This document shows positions 38,001 to 50,479 of a stretch of 64,000 nucleotides of DNA, in pieces. Within the stretch, counting starts at the first letter, position 1. Every line of letters starts with the position of its first letter. Source of the stretch: Pachyseris speciosa (Eukaryota; Cnidaria; Anthozoa; Scleractinia; Pachyseridae). The position numbers and the translations under genes are program-made. The DNA lies in the NCBI GenBank assembly GCA_016490735.1, contig JAEMWC010000284.1, positions 671,001 to 735,000 of the forward strand. The letters run 5' to 3'. Under the pieces are notes generated by a model. It had not been told where the DNA came from and searched no databases. It was given only the letters and a program-made list of their open reading frames with translations.

Positions 38001-41000
38001 GCGATATACGTAATTTTGTGCGTCGCGGAAAAAATGCGGCTTTTCCAGCTTTTTTTGCAATAAAAGCAAAAATGTGTTGAATAATAAAACAAATTATCGT
38101 GCTCAATCTTACGGAATATCACTTGGTTTTAGCCAAGTTGCGCATGTACATATAGCCTGCTGACTTAGTGTTAGTAGTTTTCGCCGCCAGTTTTGATTAG
38201 TTATCAAATCACCACATGCTTAGTTCCACTCGCCTGTCTTCAAACAGACATCAAAACCATTTGATGTTAGTCTCTCATCATCTATACATCTGTTAAGAAA
38301 AAAGACAAAAATCCACTTAGTGCAGACAAATCAAATAGAGCAGTTTTCAATTCAATGTCGTAAAGCCAAAACCAAAGTAACTACTCCAAACTGGGTCACT
38401 GAGAAATTTCAGTGTGAAATGGGGAGCTTTTATCCGGGAAAATAACCTTTAGTTTCCTTCTCCTTTGTCGAGAGATACGGAGAGCAGCAATTACAATACT
38501 ACAGTTTTTAAGGTCAGTTACAAGAGAAATATAATTATTCCTTCGGACAATTGATGGACATTGAATCCGTAATCGTATGTGCGTATATGTTAGTATTGTG
38601 TAAAATTTATTATTTATTTATTTAATTTATTTTACTTTTGCTATAGTATGTAAGCCTCCTGTAAGTAACGTAAGTAACATGTGGTATGTAGGTATGGTAT
38701 GCTAGTATCGCGATCTAAGTTGTAATATGATGTTATATGATGTAAGTTGTAATATGACGTGATGTGAGTATCATGTAAATATTATGTAAGTTATATAGGG
38801 ATTTCAGTTAGTATGTAATTAAATAAAATGTAAAAAAAAAAACAACAACAAAACAATAGACAAGGTGAACGCTATACACTTTGTGTTGTAAAAAATTAAT
38901 TTGGCCCTGGAAACTGGAAAAAAAACTACTCCAGCCAATCACAACAGACGTAGGCAGCCCAGCGCACCAGTCATAAATTGAAGCAAATACATGTAACCCA
39001 CGCCAATCGCGAGAAAATACGTGCGTGCAAGGAGTGATTGGTTTTGTTTTGGCTTTCATTGGTTGCAAAAATGGCGCAAGTTTTGCAAACCAATCACTGA
39101 GCGTTGCATTGCAAAACCAAAGCAAACACGAATTTGGGACTTGATAACTGTGCACTTAAGGGGGCAATATACCTCAATGCTACATTTTTGTCACTTTTGT
39201 ACCTTTAAACCTTATCATCTTCTCGAGATTTCATGCCATCCAAAAAACCCATCATAGTTTTGTAGCACATAACCCCATAAATATCTCAGAATTTTAGGGC
39301 GATTTTTACAGTGTTTGTGAGGAAGAAGAGAAGGTGGGAGGGGAGAGGGATTGAAAGGGATGGTGAGAAAAATGAAGATTTTAAGGTGATTAAAAATGAA
39401 ATTTGGAGGTTAAAAATTAATGGACAAACACCAAACAGTTCGTCCTCAACCTGACATGCACCCGTGTTGCAGTGGACTGTCTGAGTATTTTTGTGTGCCT
39501 TATTTTCCCTTTTTAATTTCTTCATCAAATCACTTCTTACTTCATCAACATCCAGGTATAACGCCCCCTTAAAACATGTTTCCACTATACATGTATGCTT
39601 TTCGTTACAAGAACTGTGGAACCAAAGATAAGGGCCAGGTAAAGTAGAGGCAGTGCTACAGATGTACCTTGTTGTGCCTGGTGGGTCACACGTGGTTCTC
39701 ATACTACACAATGTTCTCCAAGACTCAGAGCCACCAACAACTCTAACAACAACAACAACAACAAATTACAAACAAACCATTCTGTTACCCACAATGTTTA
39801 ATAGATATTTACTGGATGATGCTTATTTGATGTCCTGCGAACAACCAAGGACAAGCCACAGAGAACCTGCATTTAACTAGCAAGTGTAATTTTGTAAAAG
39901 AAAAAAAAAATGCAAAGTAGCTGACAGGCTTAAAGTAGACAGGGTACATGTAGGGACATTCACAGCAAAAACATTATAATTTAGTAACAAAAACATTAAC
40001 AGAAAATTCCAAGATGAAAATAAAAGATGCCTTACAATGTACATGTAATAACTGAATTACTTCTACTTGCCTCTCATTTAAAGCAATAGGATGATTAATA
40101 CTTTCTTTGGGAAGAGAATGACTTTCCATCAAACGTTGAAAAAGCAATTGTTCTTGTACTCTGGTGTATAAAAGAACAATTCTATTATATTGTTCATTTG
40201 ATAAACAATCCACTGTAGCATAGGGGTGTGTCATAGAATTTCTGCAATTCATATTTGAAGCACGTTATACAGAGGTAAAAGAATTGCATTTCTCCTGCCC
40301 CATGGATGGAATGCTGGTCATACAGGATACCCAGCATGGAGTGCCTTGGAGTATGACATATCTCACTCAAAAGGGACTCAGGATACCCAATATGAAGTGA
40401 CTAGAAGTATTATTAATTTTTCACAAGATGCCAAATATGAAATGACTACATGTACAGTGTTCCAGATAAGAGGGGGGTCTCGGGTCAAAAACCCTACAAG
40501 CTCAGCTCCATGACCCAACAAATTCATAGAAATTTAAAATGGTTTGGTGGGAACAGTGGGAATTTGACCCAGTGGAATTCCCTGTTGACATGCTGCCTTA
40601 AAAACTTATCTGGAACCCTGCATGTAGCTACCCTTCCAAGGATGGGACACTTGGCCATCACATGGCTCCCAAAGCATTTTGCTGGAACTCGTTTATACAT
40701 CTGGGTGGGGAGAGTCACTCATATGGAGTAGAGTTTGTTGTGTATGAAAACAACCAGCACAGAAGAAATCAACCTGGCCTCCAGTCATTCTGATAACACA
40801 CTTTTAGAGATTATTATTCAACATATTGTAACATTGTCCAAATAATTAAGCTTATGGTACACTCAGTAATTATTTCTTGCAATTATACAGTCAACTTTCT
40901 CACAGCAACCACTTCTCTTAAGCAACCACCTCCTGTAAGCGACCACTTTGTAAATAATCGTTTTGTTTTTCACTTAAATACTCTTTCAAGAGCTCTCTCG

Positions 41001-44000
41001 TAAGCGACCACTACTCAAATGTCTTAAGCAACTGCTGCCAGTTTTTAGGCCAGAAGTTTGACATATTCTTTTGTTTTCTGTTTCTGGTAAGCAACCACCT
41101 AACATGATCATGTATGATCGTTTGAAAATCTTTACTCAGAAGTGACAAAAGTCTAGATTTCGCGTATATGCACACCACGTTTGATGCTGTTTTCCTAGGT
41201 TTTGTTCGGTTTAAATTAATCAAAATCAGGTGATTTTGATTAACAAGAGACACGTTGAAAAATACACTCTATTGTACTTTTCCCGAAAAATTGTTGTTTA
41301 TATTTGCATAATTTTAGCTGATAAGGTACTACATGTATCTTAATGTAATTAATCCGTGAAACCATTATTGGGCTTATTTTGTTGATTTTTCATGTAAGTG
41401 ATCACTTTGTCATGCATGCACCAAGGGTGGTCGCTTATGAAAGTACATGTATGTAATTTCATGGTGGGAAGAAAAATGGTGGAATGTTTTAATTGCTTTT
41501 TAGCAATAAACTCAGCAAACCTTGCTTTGTTATCAATGTGTTGAATAACAAGAGGATTTATTAATCTGCTCAACCGGCCAATTTGGCCTACAACATCACA
41601 GGCTCCATGTAGGTATCAGGCAATATTCAGCACGATTTGCAGGATAATAATATTGTTGAATTTAAAGGACTATTCAATGAGCAAGAAACACCTGTACTGA
41701 TTCACGCAGACAATGTCGGTTCCTTTCCTTAGCAGCCACACACCCCAGGGATCCAGTCGACCAATCAAACAGTCTGAGCTGGAGTCTTGTTCAACTGAGC
41801 TGTGAAAAGTGATCATACAGCTGTGATTACACCTGGAGCAAGTGTGCTAAGGAGATAATTATGAAGGATTTTTGCTTGGGGAGGGGAGAGGGGGGAGGGG
41901 AGAGGGGGAGGGGTGGAGGGGAGGGGTGGAAGGGATAGGGGGAGGGGTGGAGGGGATAGGGGGAGAGGAGAGGGGGAGAGGAGAGGGGGAGGAAGGGGGA
42001 GAGGAGAAAAATGGAGGGGCTTATATTCCAGGGGCTTATAACTGGAATAAAAAAAATTCACGTACAGGTTTTAAATTTAGCTTTGAATCAACTTCATTTG
42101 ATACAAAACACTGAACAGTTACTACAGGGGAGCTTATAATTGGATGGATTTTTTTGTTTACAGGTAGATGGGCCTATAACCAGGGTTTATAACTTATATG
42201 TGGGGGCGTGCAGTTTACAGTATTGTAGTACATGCAGGGTATACGTTACTTGTACCTCTGTCCATTTCTTTGACTTTTTGCCAATTGTTTCAAAGTACTC
42301 AGACAAAAAGGAATTTCTGTCTTCTTGTAGAGTAGCTTCCTTTGCATTGGATTGGGTGACATGATTTTGGTAATAAGTGGCTGGTTTGTGATCTGAAAAG
42401 AGGACAGCTAGTTAGAGACAAAAGGAGAATTTCTTAAACATGAAAGTTACATGTTGATTTGAGGCAATTTTCTTTTGTTCTGAAACAAGTCTGAAGATAA
42501 GTGGTTAAGCTACATTGTACATCACTTGTAAAGAAAGTGAATCTAAAGTTTAATTCTGTGACCCAGTAATATCATTTTGCAAAATGATTAACTGTATATT
42601 TCCAAGAAAAACACACTAATGGTCAGTTAAAGACATGATTTTGGTAATAAGAGGTTGGTTTGTGAACAGAAAAGAGGACAGCTGGTTAGAGACAAAGAAG
42701 AATTTCTTAAACATGAAAGTTACTGTACATGTAGATTTGATGTAATAGTTTTTGCTCTGAAACAAGTCTGAAGATAAGTGGTTAAGCTACATTGTGCATG
42801 CACTTGTAATGAAAGTCAATATAAAGTTTAATTTTCTGACCCAGTAATATCATTTTGCAAAATGATTAACTGTCTCTACCAAGAAAAACACACTACTGGT
42901 CAGTTAAAGAAGTAGATTTGCACACACCTCAGGGGATTTCTTTATTTTCTTGCTTGATAAAGATAACCTTGACTGCAGACAAAGAAAGTAAGGCAAAAGA
43001 AAAAACAACAACAATACGCAGCATAATTATACAGTGTAGTGGACTTTCTCTAAGCAGACACTTGTCTGGGGCAAAGGCAGTCAGGTTGGCTTTCTAGGCT
43101 GACATCCATTTAAAATTGTTACTGTCTTTAAATAACCTCTCTTTATAGGGACAGTCTAATCTTTAGCAACACTGAAATCTCAATGGACACTTTCAAATCC
43201 ACAACCTCTGTGATGCCAGTGCAGAGCTCTACCAACTGAGCTAACAAGCCAACTGGTCAACCAAGTTGGCTTGTTAGCTCAGTTGGTAGTGCATTGCACC
43301 GGTGTCTTAGAGGTTGTGGGTTCGATTCCCATACAAGCCTTTATTTTCACTGCTGCTTAAGTAGTGTTCATAACTGCGATGATCATTATTCAGAAATAGC
43401 TTGTTACAACAGTCATTGCACTTTTATTTGTTTTAACTGGCACACTTAATTTGTCTTTTTATGAAAAGGAAATTTAGTTTTGAGATTTGAAGGGCTGGGA
43501 GGGGGGGAGCTTGCTTTTGGGAGAGGCTTGTAAACTTGCACTTGAAATTTCATGGTACAGTGTATGTACAGTGTATAATTAGCATAATTATGTTGTGATT
43601 CAATTCTGTCCTCTGGTTCAAATTTTATTTTCCTTTGTTTTTGGGTATGGTAATTTAAGCAATATACCACAAGTTTGTATGGTTTATAGCCTGATAAACC
43701 GTGCAGGATATTGGAAGAACACTTGAAGAATTCGTAAATCACAAGCTGCAGGCAAGTGATTTACAGATTCTTTGAGTGTTCTTCCAACATCCCAAGTGGT
43801 TTGTAATGCCTATTATCCATAGAAACTTGTGGTATATTGCTTTTATACATGTATAATAATTCAGAAGATGCACGAAATGCCATGGGTTTACTGGCAGGAG
43901 CAATAAACCATAGCTGATTGATGAATCAGAGCGTGCACATTGATTTGGTTACATTACAAATTACATTACTGCTGCCGTGGACCGAGCCCACATAGCGCCA

Positions 44001-47000
44001 ACACAAATGATCGCCACTCCTTGCGGTCCTGTGCTAACATTGGTTATATCTATTTAAATATATTTATTGGTTATATTTATATAAATAATGAGTATTTACA
44101 TGATAACAACTTTGAAACAAAGGAAATTAAATTTTGAGCCAAGGATAAAACTTAACCACAACATCGTATTCTTTCTTTCTTTCTTTCTTTCTTGTAACCA
44201 CCTGACCATGGATTCAGAAAGTCATGTATGAGGGTGTGATGGGGGAACTTTGGATTTATGTACATGTACACTGTCTTGTGAAAAATAATATTTGTCTCCT
44301 GCTAATGGGTTACAAGGCACCACAGCAGAGTTCATGAACTTAAATTACCAGAAATGCGTTGCATAATAAGTTTGATATAGACTTTGAGTCAATAAATAGA
44401 TACCTGATCAGATGGTTGCTTTCTTTTGCCAAGAAGGGGTGCAGCAGGAGTCCTGTAACATGGAACACTAGGAGTAAGGAGGATAACAGGCTGAAATGAA
44501 ATTATGGAGAGAAGATAAGATTAGTATTTAGGTATGCACTTTTCCAACTTCTTGTTATAGACACTTCCATTACACATGCTTTTCAAAACGTGCCAGAGAA
44601 TCTTATCTTAGACCTGTATATTTTCCAAGTTAGGTCATAGTTGCACTGTACATGGGTTCCACTTTACATGTACAGGATGTACACATAATACATAAAGTGT
44701 TACCTCAACAGCATTTCCTTGCTTGTCGACAATTCCCCGTCCCATGCTCCAATCCTTGTCACTGCACTTTGACTGTTCTGTGCCTGCAGGGGCAGCAGCC
44801 ATAGGCAAGAATTCCTTTGCTGACTCAGAATCCTTGATGGGTGTAGAGGAGGAAATTTCCATCGATTTATGTTTCTCTTCACTTTGAGCACGGCTTGATG
44901 TCCTGTTGGAGTTTGCATCAGTGAGATTCAAGTTTGAATCATCAAAAAGGTCATCCATATCAAGTGAAAATAACTTCTCCACAGATTCAACAGTGGAAGG
45001 TGTATGCTTCAACGTGCTGTTATCAAGTACATCTTGACTTTTCTCTGAATGTCCACCGACACTGATGTCTTGACTAGGATCTTTTACATTTAAATTTGAA
45101 AACACCATCACTGGTTTTACAGTTACCATTTTCTGTCACATCACTTGTAGTCACATCGACAACATCAGATTCACTTAATTCACACAATGTCTTGTCGCTA
45201 AGTTCTTCACGGCATTCTGTTGAGTCAAAAGGACATGCAAGACAGGACTCTGGATTGGCTAATGCATTAGCATTGTCTTGCTGAGGTGAAAGCAAGTGTG
45301 CAGCATTATCTTTGTGTCCATTTACATTTGCTTCTGTCAGTTCTTCTTCCACGTTTGGAGACTTAGAGCTTCGACATGTACATGTATCTTTACATTGACT
45401 ATCAGGCTTTGCTTCATGCTGACAAGATGCTCCTTCTTTTAACAAATCATTCCCATTATGAGTTACATGTACATTACTTAGAGCATCATTGTCCAAATGA
45501 CGTCCAGCATTACTCGTTCCTTCCTCACTGCAATCCCTTCTTTGTGTGTTTTCGAATGACATGTTTTTATCCAAACAAGTGGCTGTTCTATCCTTGTTGC
45601 CTTTATTATTTGCACTCTTTGACATACAGACAGTAATGTCACCATTAAATTTTGGCATTGAACTGACTTCCACATCATTAACTTCATCATCTACAGCACC
45701 AGGGTTATTTGAGCTTTGAGCACATGTGACACCACCATTGACAGACTCTTTGTTTACATGGAATCCATTCTTTGAACTGACAGCCCCATGTTTAGCACCA
45801 TTGCTGGCAGCAGATGTTTTGCTTTCAGAAATCCTGTTCATTTCATCAGAATAAAATTCATCCAATAAGTTTGTTAAAAGTGTGATAAGTTCATCATTGT
45901 TTGTCAACATCACACTAGTTTTGTTTGGTTCCAGATTGACGTCAATGCTATCCAGAGGTATCTGAACACTTAGAAAAGCTACCGGGTGTCTGTTTGAAGT
46001 GCCAGATGTGTGACTGTTGTAATACTGCTTGATCAGCTGGTAACACAATTTTAAAACAAATATTGTCAGCCACGTTGCCTGTATACAAGGGTGCCACATT
46101 TCACACTAATTTTTAAATCACGTCATTAAACTTTCCTAAGAAAATGTTGAAGAAAAATGTTGTTATCATTTTTCAACACAAGAAAATGGAAGGAAAGATT
46201 ATGTACATGTACATGTAGTTACTGTTCGACACACACATAATAAATTATACATGTACATGAAAAAATTACTCAATTCTGATTGGCTAAAAAAGCAGTACAG
46301 TTTTGCTGTAACACAGCACAAAAACATGTAACATCAGTGCAAAGTTGTAACACAGTGCAATTACAAATGTATTTTGATTGGTTTAGAACAGAAATCTGAA
46401 TTAGCCAATAAAATTGTAGTTGTTTCTATAGCAACAAGTTCACGGTAAGTTTGAGCCACGTTGAAAATTGTGATAACAAAAAACAATGGCCGACATTTTG
46501 AGCAGGTTTCTTTTGCAGATGAGCTGAAAACAGCTCTAAAAATGAGCACAGCATGCTTTTTGGCTGTCTGTTTGGAGAAAGTGATTTCTAGAGAAGGGAA
46601 TTACCGATGAAATCGAATTATGAGCCCGTTGAACTTATATAACACTTTGCTCAAGCCATTTTATGCTGAGAAAACAAAAACAAACAAGAAGATTATGAAC
46701 TTGAAATACTGAAGGTAATGATTATACAGCACTTGACAGACACTTGAAAAACAACGTTGCATTATAGCTACAGCCTACAACGTTTCAGCCAATTTTTGCG
46801 CCTTAAAAAACTTTAAAAAACATTGACAAAACTGTTGTTTTGACCTACATGTGAGGAATAAATTATTTTTGCACGTGATTCACCTGCATCGCTTATGCAA
46901 TTTGCAATTTTTCATGTACAGTACATATTATAATATATTATAATAATATATGTACCGGTAATCACATGATTTTTCTTGTGCAATTGGGAATATATACCGG

Positions 47001-47076
47001 TAAGCACTTGTAAATTTTTTCAAAGACCACAAATTGCACTCGCCCTACGGGCTCGTGCAATTTTGTGAGTCTTTGA

Positions 47077-47112
<36 letters not shown>

Positions 47113-50100
47113 TTGAAATCATGTGATTACCTTATTTTACAAATCAATACTCTGTAGTTTTAGATAAGCGCCACCCTCGAATAATATTCATGTATATCAG
47201 TCACAAACAATGTTCGATAAATGTACATGCATGTACAGTATATAGCATCCCACACTGCCTGCCTTAACTAGCTTCACTTGCTAAATGTAGGCATGTGTGT
47301 AGGCATGTATGTAATCTCTTTTTTATTAACAAAGAATGATGTTGTTGTTGTTGTCGTTGTTGTTATAAGCACCACATTGATGAGTCAAACAATTTAATAC
47401 AATGTACATGTAAGTGCTGCAGTGCTCCTTCAATTGAATACGGTATTCCACTACAAAGATACTAACAGTGTGTTGTGGTATTAATTATTAGTGACAGCCC
47501 TGTCATACTAGAGAATTTTCAAGAAAGCCAGTGGAATTACAATTATTGTTTCAAGAAAATCATTTTCTTAGAGACAATGACAGCCATCAGGAATGCAGTA
47601 ATTAAATACATGTAGGAAACATTTTATTATACCATACCTGTGATATCTGTTTCATATTCACAGGCCTTCCATTAAAGAACACAAAACATCTGTCATTCAT
47701 TGCACGTCCAGTAATCTCCAAATCAGCTCCTGGCTTTGGGAGATATCCAAGCACATGAATGCCACTGTTTACCTCATTGTGAAATTCTATTACACCCATT
47801 TGAGCCAGCAGTGCTGTTCCAAAAACAGACAATAAAGCTGTTCTGTGGTTTGAAACTTTATTCTTCTGCCAAACAACTGTTTTATTATGTCGCAACCAAA
47901 TGCGCAGAAAGGGGTGCACTAAGCCATAAGCCATCACCAAATCTTCCACTTTCTTCAACTCCTCTTTGCACTTTTTACTGTTGCTGGAAAACTGTTTTCT
48001 TACGGGAAGGTTTTTGAATAAATTTGTTGCTATGACGGTAGAGCCAGTGGCTGCCGGTTTTGGCTGAGTGGCTTCTATTTTGCCACTGTGATCAAGTGTG
48101 TACAGCATACCAACTTGCTCAGACTCTGTCTTGGTCAAAACAGAAACACTGCTTACCGAGGCAAGAGATCCTAGTGCCTCACCACGGAAGCCGTACGTGC
48201 TGAGAGATTTCAGGTCAATATCGCTTGATATTTTGGAGGTGTAATGTGGCTGAGCAATAAATGGAGCATCTTCAGGTTTTATTCCGCAGCCATTGTCACG
48301 AACTTCAATTCTCTCCAAGCCCCATCCATCCTAGGAACAGAAGTTAGCATGAATTATTCAACACTAAAGGGAAGCTCATGCTGTCATAACTGATTCTACT
48401 GTTTCAATACTGGCAAACATGCAAAAAAGATCAAATATACAGTAATGCTTTGCTTGAGCTGATTCAGTTTTAAGCCCAACTTAACATGAAAGGTAATAAT
48501 AAACTTAAATGAATGTTCCCTGGTTAAACATTAAAAATCATAGTGTACAAGCTTTTGAACGCCTGAACTGCAGTCTTCAACAGGCAAAAAGATGAATGAA
48601 ACTAAAATAATAGAGTAAAATTAGGAATAAAAAAGTGTTAAGAATCTTTTTGCCCATGGAAGACCGCAGCTCAGGTGGTTGAAAGCTTGTACACCGTAAT
48701 TTTTAATATTTTTAGCCAGAAAATGTTCATTTAAGTTTTATCATGATTCATCCTGGCTCAGGTCCTTCCATTTTTTCTTAGGTAATGTTTGTTTGTAAGA
48801 ATTTTGGTCAGGAAATGAACTCATAAAGATCATTTAATTGTTTGTTACTTCTACACAAAGATTGACTTTGACCAAACTTTTGACTGCCCTATCAACAAAC
48901 CAAGATGATGTGTTTTTCAGTTTGTGAATATCCATCTCTCTCTGCAACAGCAGTGTGAAAAATGTTGTTTTTCAACTCATTGTGAGAGATTTTTACCGAG
49001 TTTAATTCAAAGCTTTAGACAACCATGCAATGAACAAAATCCTTAAAATTTAGTTGTAGTTAGAGCTATGCTTTTAGTGAGTAACAGCAGCCTGTGAAGC
49101 AATCCTCATGATAAGAAGCTCAAGCCAGGAATATCAGTGAACTACAGTAAAAGTATATCAAACTTTCTTCCTGTATAGGTGGACATTTTATTTTTTTTTG
49201 TTTTACTATTTCTTGTGTTTAAGTTCCCTGCTAGCAGAGGCCTCTTTTCATCATATTCAGCATGTGGGGATAAAAGAGACCTCTGCCATGGGTCAAAATG
49301 GTCTTTGATTAAGCCGCCATCTGCAGACAGAGGTTTCAAAACGTATGATCATTGTGTTATTTTTCATTTGATCATGTGCTAAAAGCATCACGCAATAGTT
49401 CGGCTGCTAAGAAACCGTGGCGCATGCTCAACATAGACCATTTCGATCCATGGCAGAGGTCTCTTTTCTCCAGTACACTGAATACAAGGAAAAGAGGCCT
49501 CTGCCAGCAGGGAAGTGTTTAAGTTGATCTACAGTTTAAAATTTTTACATTGAAATCTTGGTTTTACCTGGGTATAAGGACCTGTAAGACTCATAGATAA
49601 AGAAAACAAAAAAGCTAAAACAATGGGGTGCAGAAAAACAATTTATGTCCTTACAAAACCAAGGAAAACCTTCAAAGTTCTTGCTCCATGGTAAAACAAA
49701 AATTTTGTGGTTTAGTTCAAGACTGTTTTATTTTCATGAGCCATGTTGTTTCATTGACGAATTTTATTTTGCATAATCATCTGTCCAAGGGATAATGATA
49801 TTCAAATTCACATCTTTGCAATGCTAATAATTTTGCCTTTATTATTGCCAATTTCTCCTTTCTCCTTCCTGTTTGGCTTATTACACCCGCTCTCAGCCAA
49901 TGAGAAAACAGAAATTGCTGCTTTTAATTTTAATAAATTGATTTCTCCATGCTAGTAGCATATGTCCTTTGTATAACAGAGCTGTAGCCGTGCATTTTCT
50001 CCAGCCGAATTTCATTAAAGGAATCATAAGAAAGGCCATGAAAGGTATGCAAGCTTACCAGAATTATCGGAAATGGCTCGGAGAGATGGACCACTTCAAT

Positions 50101-50479
50101 GTCAGGCAAAGATGTGAAATCGATTACTGGAGAATATAACCTTAAGCTCTCAAGTTAATAATAATAATTAATAATAATAATTTAGAACTTATATAGCGCA
50201 TTTTCCATGTGTATATGTTCAAATGCGCTTTACAAGCAGATGGAATTGGAAGTTAAACTAAACAGTGACTAAAGCAGCTCAGTACCGAAGAAAAATTGAA
50301 AGATCTAAACTAACCAGCTTGATTTCAATGCTGGTCGCCCCGGCGTCGAGTGAATTTTCGATCAGTTCCTTCACAGCAGAGCTAACAGAAGTAATTACTT
50401 GAGAACTGGTGATCAGCCGAACAGTGGACGGAGGCAAAAGATTCATATGATTCTGCGGTTGTGTTGCTTCGTTCGCCAT
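35043..50479 (-). CDS. PMS1: PMS1, MutL-family mismatch repair protein
   Basis: Partner of MLH1 in mismatch repair (family knowledge). Exons from 5': 50479-50315, 48330-47638, 46036-44704, 44490-44404, 42392-42256, 40241-about 40071, about 36700-36409 and 35204-35043; phases agree except as noted. The N-terminal GHKL ATPase is complete: [31 protein letters not shown] and [11 protein letters not shown]. An acidic, low-conservation linker follows. The C-terminal dimerisation region is marked by [30 protein letters not shown] and the final [17 protein letters not shown] ... GNAVE continuing into PVILLTP in the next exon resembles the human PMS1 linker. No DQHA metal-binding motif is seen, as in PMS1 and unlike PMS2. 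No HMG box was recognised. Initiation may instead be at methionine 12 (50446), which aligns better with human PMS1. Exon 46036-44704 is 1333 bp, 1 mod 3, and its frame breaks at about 45074-45125. Confidence 0.93.
35385..36010 (-). repeat. Dispersed repeat family D, two copies in one PMS1 intron
   Basis: Two same-orientation units (about 35385-35570 and 35740-36010) share GCGCGCATTTTTCCCGCG, ATTCTGATTGGTTC and GATTGG...CAGAGTA phrases with each other and, inverted, with 10430-10710. The sequence between them contains a TTTCAATTGAGTGTCG/CAATTGAAAACC inverted pair. Confidence 0.8.
36820..37075. repeat. Two adjacent hairpins in a PMS1 intron
   Basis: A perfect 16-bp hairpin (GCTACTCGCTATCTAT at 36850, complement ending 36887) is followed by a longer imperfect one at 36997-37068 built on CAATTAGATTATTCGCTC. 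Both centres resemble each other (CTATC..TCTGTGATAGATAG and TTTCTATGCGTGATAGAAA), suggesting a duplicated small element. Confidence 0.75.
37100..38900. other. PMS1 intron without recognisable exons
   Basis: Contains short inverted phrases with GGTATA/TATACC words (37620-38010), a TATG/GTAAG-rich stretch (38640-38830) ending in an A-run, and no PMS1-like coding. One further PMS1 exon between 36700 and 40067 cannot be excluded, because the human protein has residues there that I could not place. Confidence 0.45.
38925..39150 (+). repeat. Dispersed repeat family D, copy on plus strand
   Basis: CTCCAGCCAATCACAACAGA, GTGATTGGTTTTG and GCAAAACCAAAGCAAACACG match the copy at 10430-10710 in the same order. 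Confidence 0.8.
39160..39568. mobile_element. MITE with TTAA target site, GGGGGC termini (family M2), copy 1
   Basis: The ends GGGGGCAATATACC and (inward) GGGGGCGTTATACC are flanked by TTAA on both sides, as in piggyBac or Kolobok insertions. 409 bp, no open frame. A related copy is at 63395-63778. Confidence 0.88.
40860..41440. repeat. TAAGCGACCAC-type dispersed repeat
   Basis: TTAAGCAACCACC, TAAGCGACCACTT, TCGTAAGCGACCAC and GGTAAGCAACCACC recur irregularly over about 500 bp, and GTGATCACTTTG/GGTCGCTTA appear inverted at the right end. It lies in a PMS1 intron and contains no coding. Confidence 0.65.
41878..42010 (+). repeat. GGGGA-rich purine tract
   Basis: About 130 bp of nearly pure purine (GGGGAGG, GAGAGGGG units) in a PMS1 intron. 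The strand asymmetry makes long spurious frames on both strands. It could form G-quadruplexes. Confidence 0.9.
42361..42905. repeat. Tandem duplication of a PMS1 intron/acceptor segment (about 275 bp)
   Basis: The segment from CATGATTTTGGTAATAAG (42359) to GGTCAGTTAAAGA (about 42632) is repeated from 42633 to about 42909 with roughly 90% identity. The first copy contains the working minus-strand acceptor CTTTTCAG; the second reads CTTTTCTG, so its AG is lost. Confidence 0.85.
43190..43340. repeat. Head-to-head pair of tRNA-like sequences
   Basis: On the plus strand 43268-43340 has a perfect 7-bp acceptor stem (GGCTTGT/ACAAGCC), TTAGCTCAGTTGGTAG and GGGTTCGATTCCC. On the minus strand 43250-43190 has the same start with TAGAGCTCTGCACTGGCATC. 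Anticodon stems do not close, so these are SINE heads (family B) or tRNA pseudogenes rather than working tRNAs. Confidence 0.7.
43657..43842. mobile_element. Foldback MITE in a PMS1 intron
   Basis: The left arm starts AAGCAATATACCACAAGTTT and the right arm ends ACTTGTGGTATATTGCTT; inner arms pair at GGAAGAACACTTGAAGAAT with ATTCTTTGAGTGTTCTTCC. The 186-bp element folds almost end to end. Confidence 0.85.
44162..44193. repeat. (TTTC)n microsatellite
   Basis: Seven to eight copies of TTTC in a PMS1 intron. Confidence 0.95.
46957..47131. mobile_element. 175-bp foldback MITE in a PMS1 intron
   Basis: Ends GGTAATCACATGATTT and AAATC...ATGTGATTACC pair, and the arms continue through TTGTGCAATT and AAATTTTTTCAAAGAC to a centre at GCACTCGCCCTACGGGCTCG. 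Pairing is about 80 bp with few mismatches. Confidence 0.9.
48340..50270. other. First PMS1 intron
   Basis: Contains AAAGAGACCTCTGCCATGG and similar phrases in both orientations (49225-49300 and 49450-49510: CCTCTTTTC...GAAAAGAGGCC), consistent with a small inverted-repeat element, and a TAATAA run at 50156-50180 next to a GCGC-bordered repeat end. No coding seen. Confidence 0.55.

Noticed and set aside
42230..42365. HMG-box-like translation ([12 protein letters not shown]) on the minus strand
   Set aside because: The splice phase and similarity to the PMS1 IPFSMKN region favour the neighbouring frame ([13 protein letters not shown]).
43268..43340. tRNA gene with GGCTTGT/ACAAGCC acceptor stem
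   Set aside because: The anticodon and D stems do not pair and the flanks match a SINE family.
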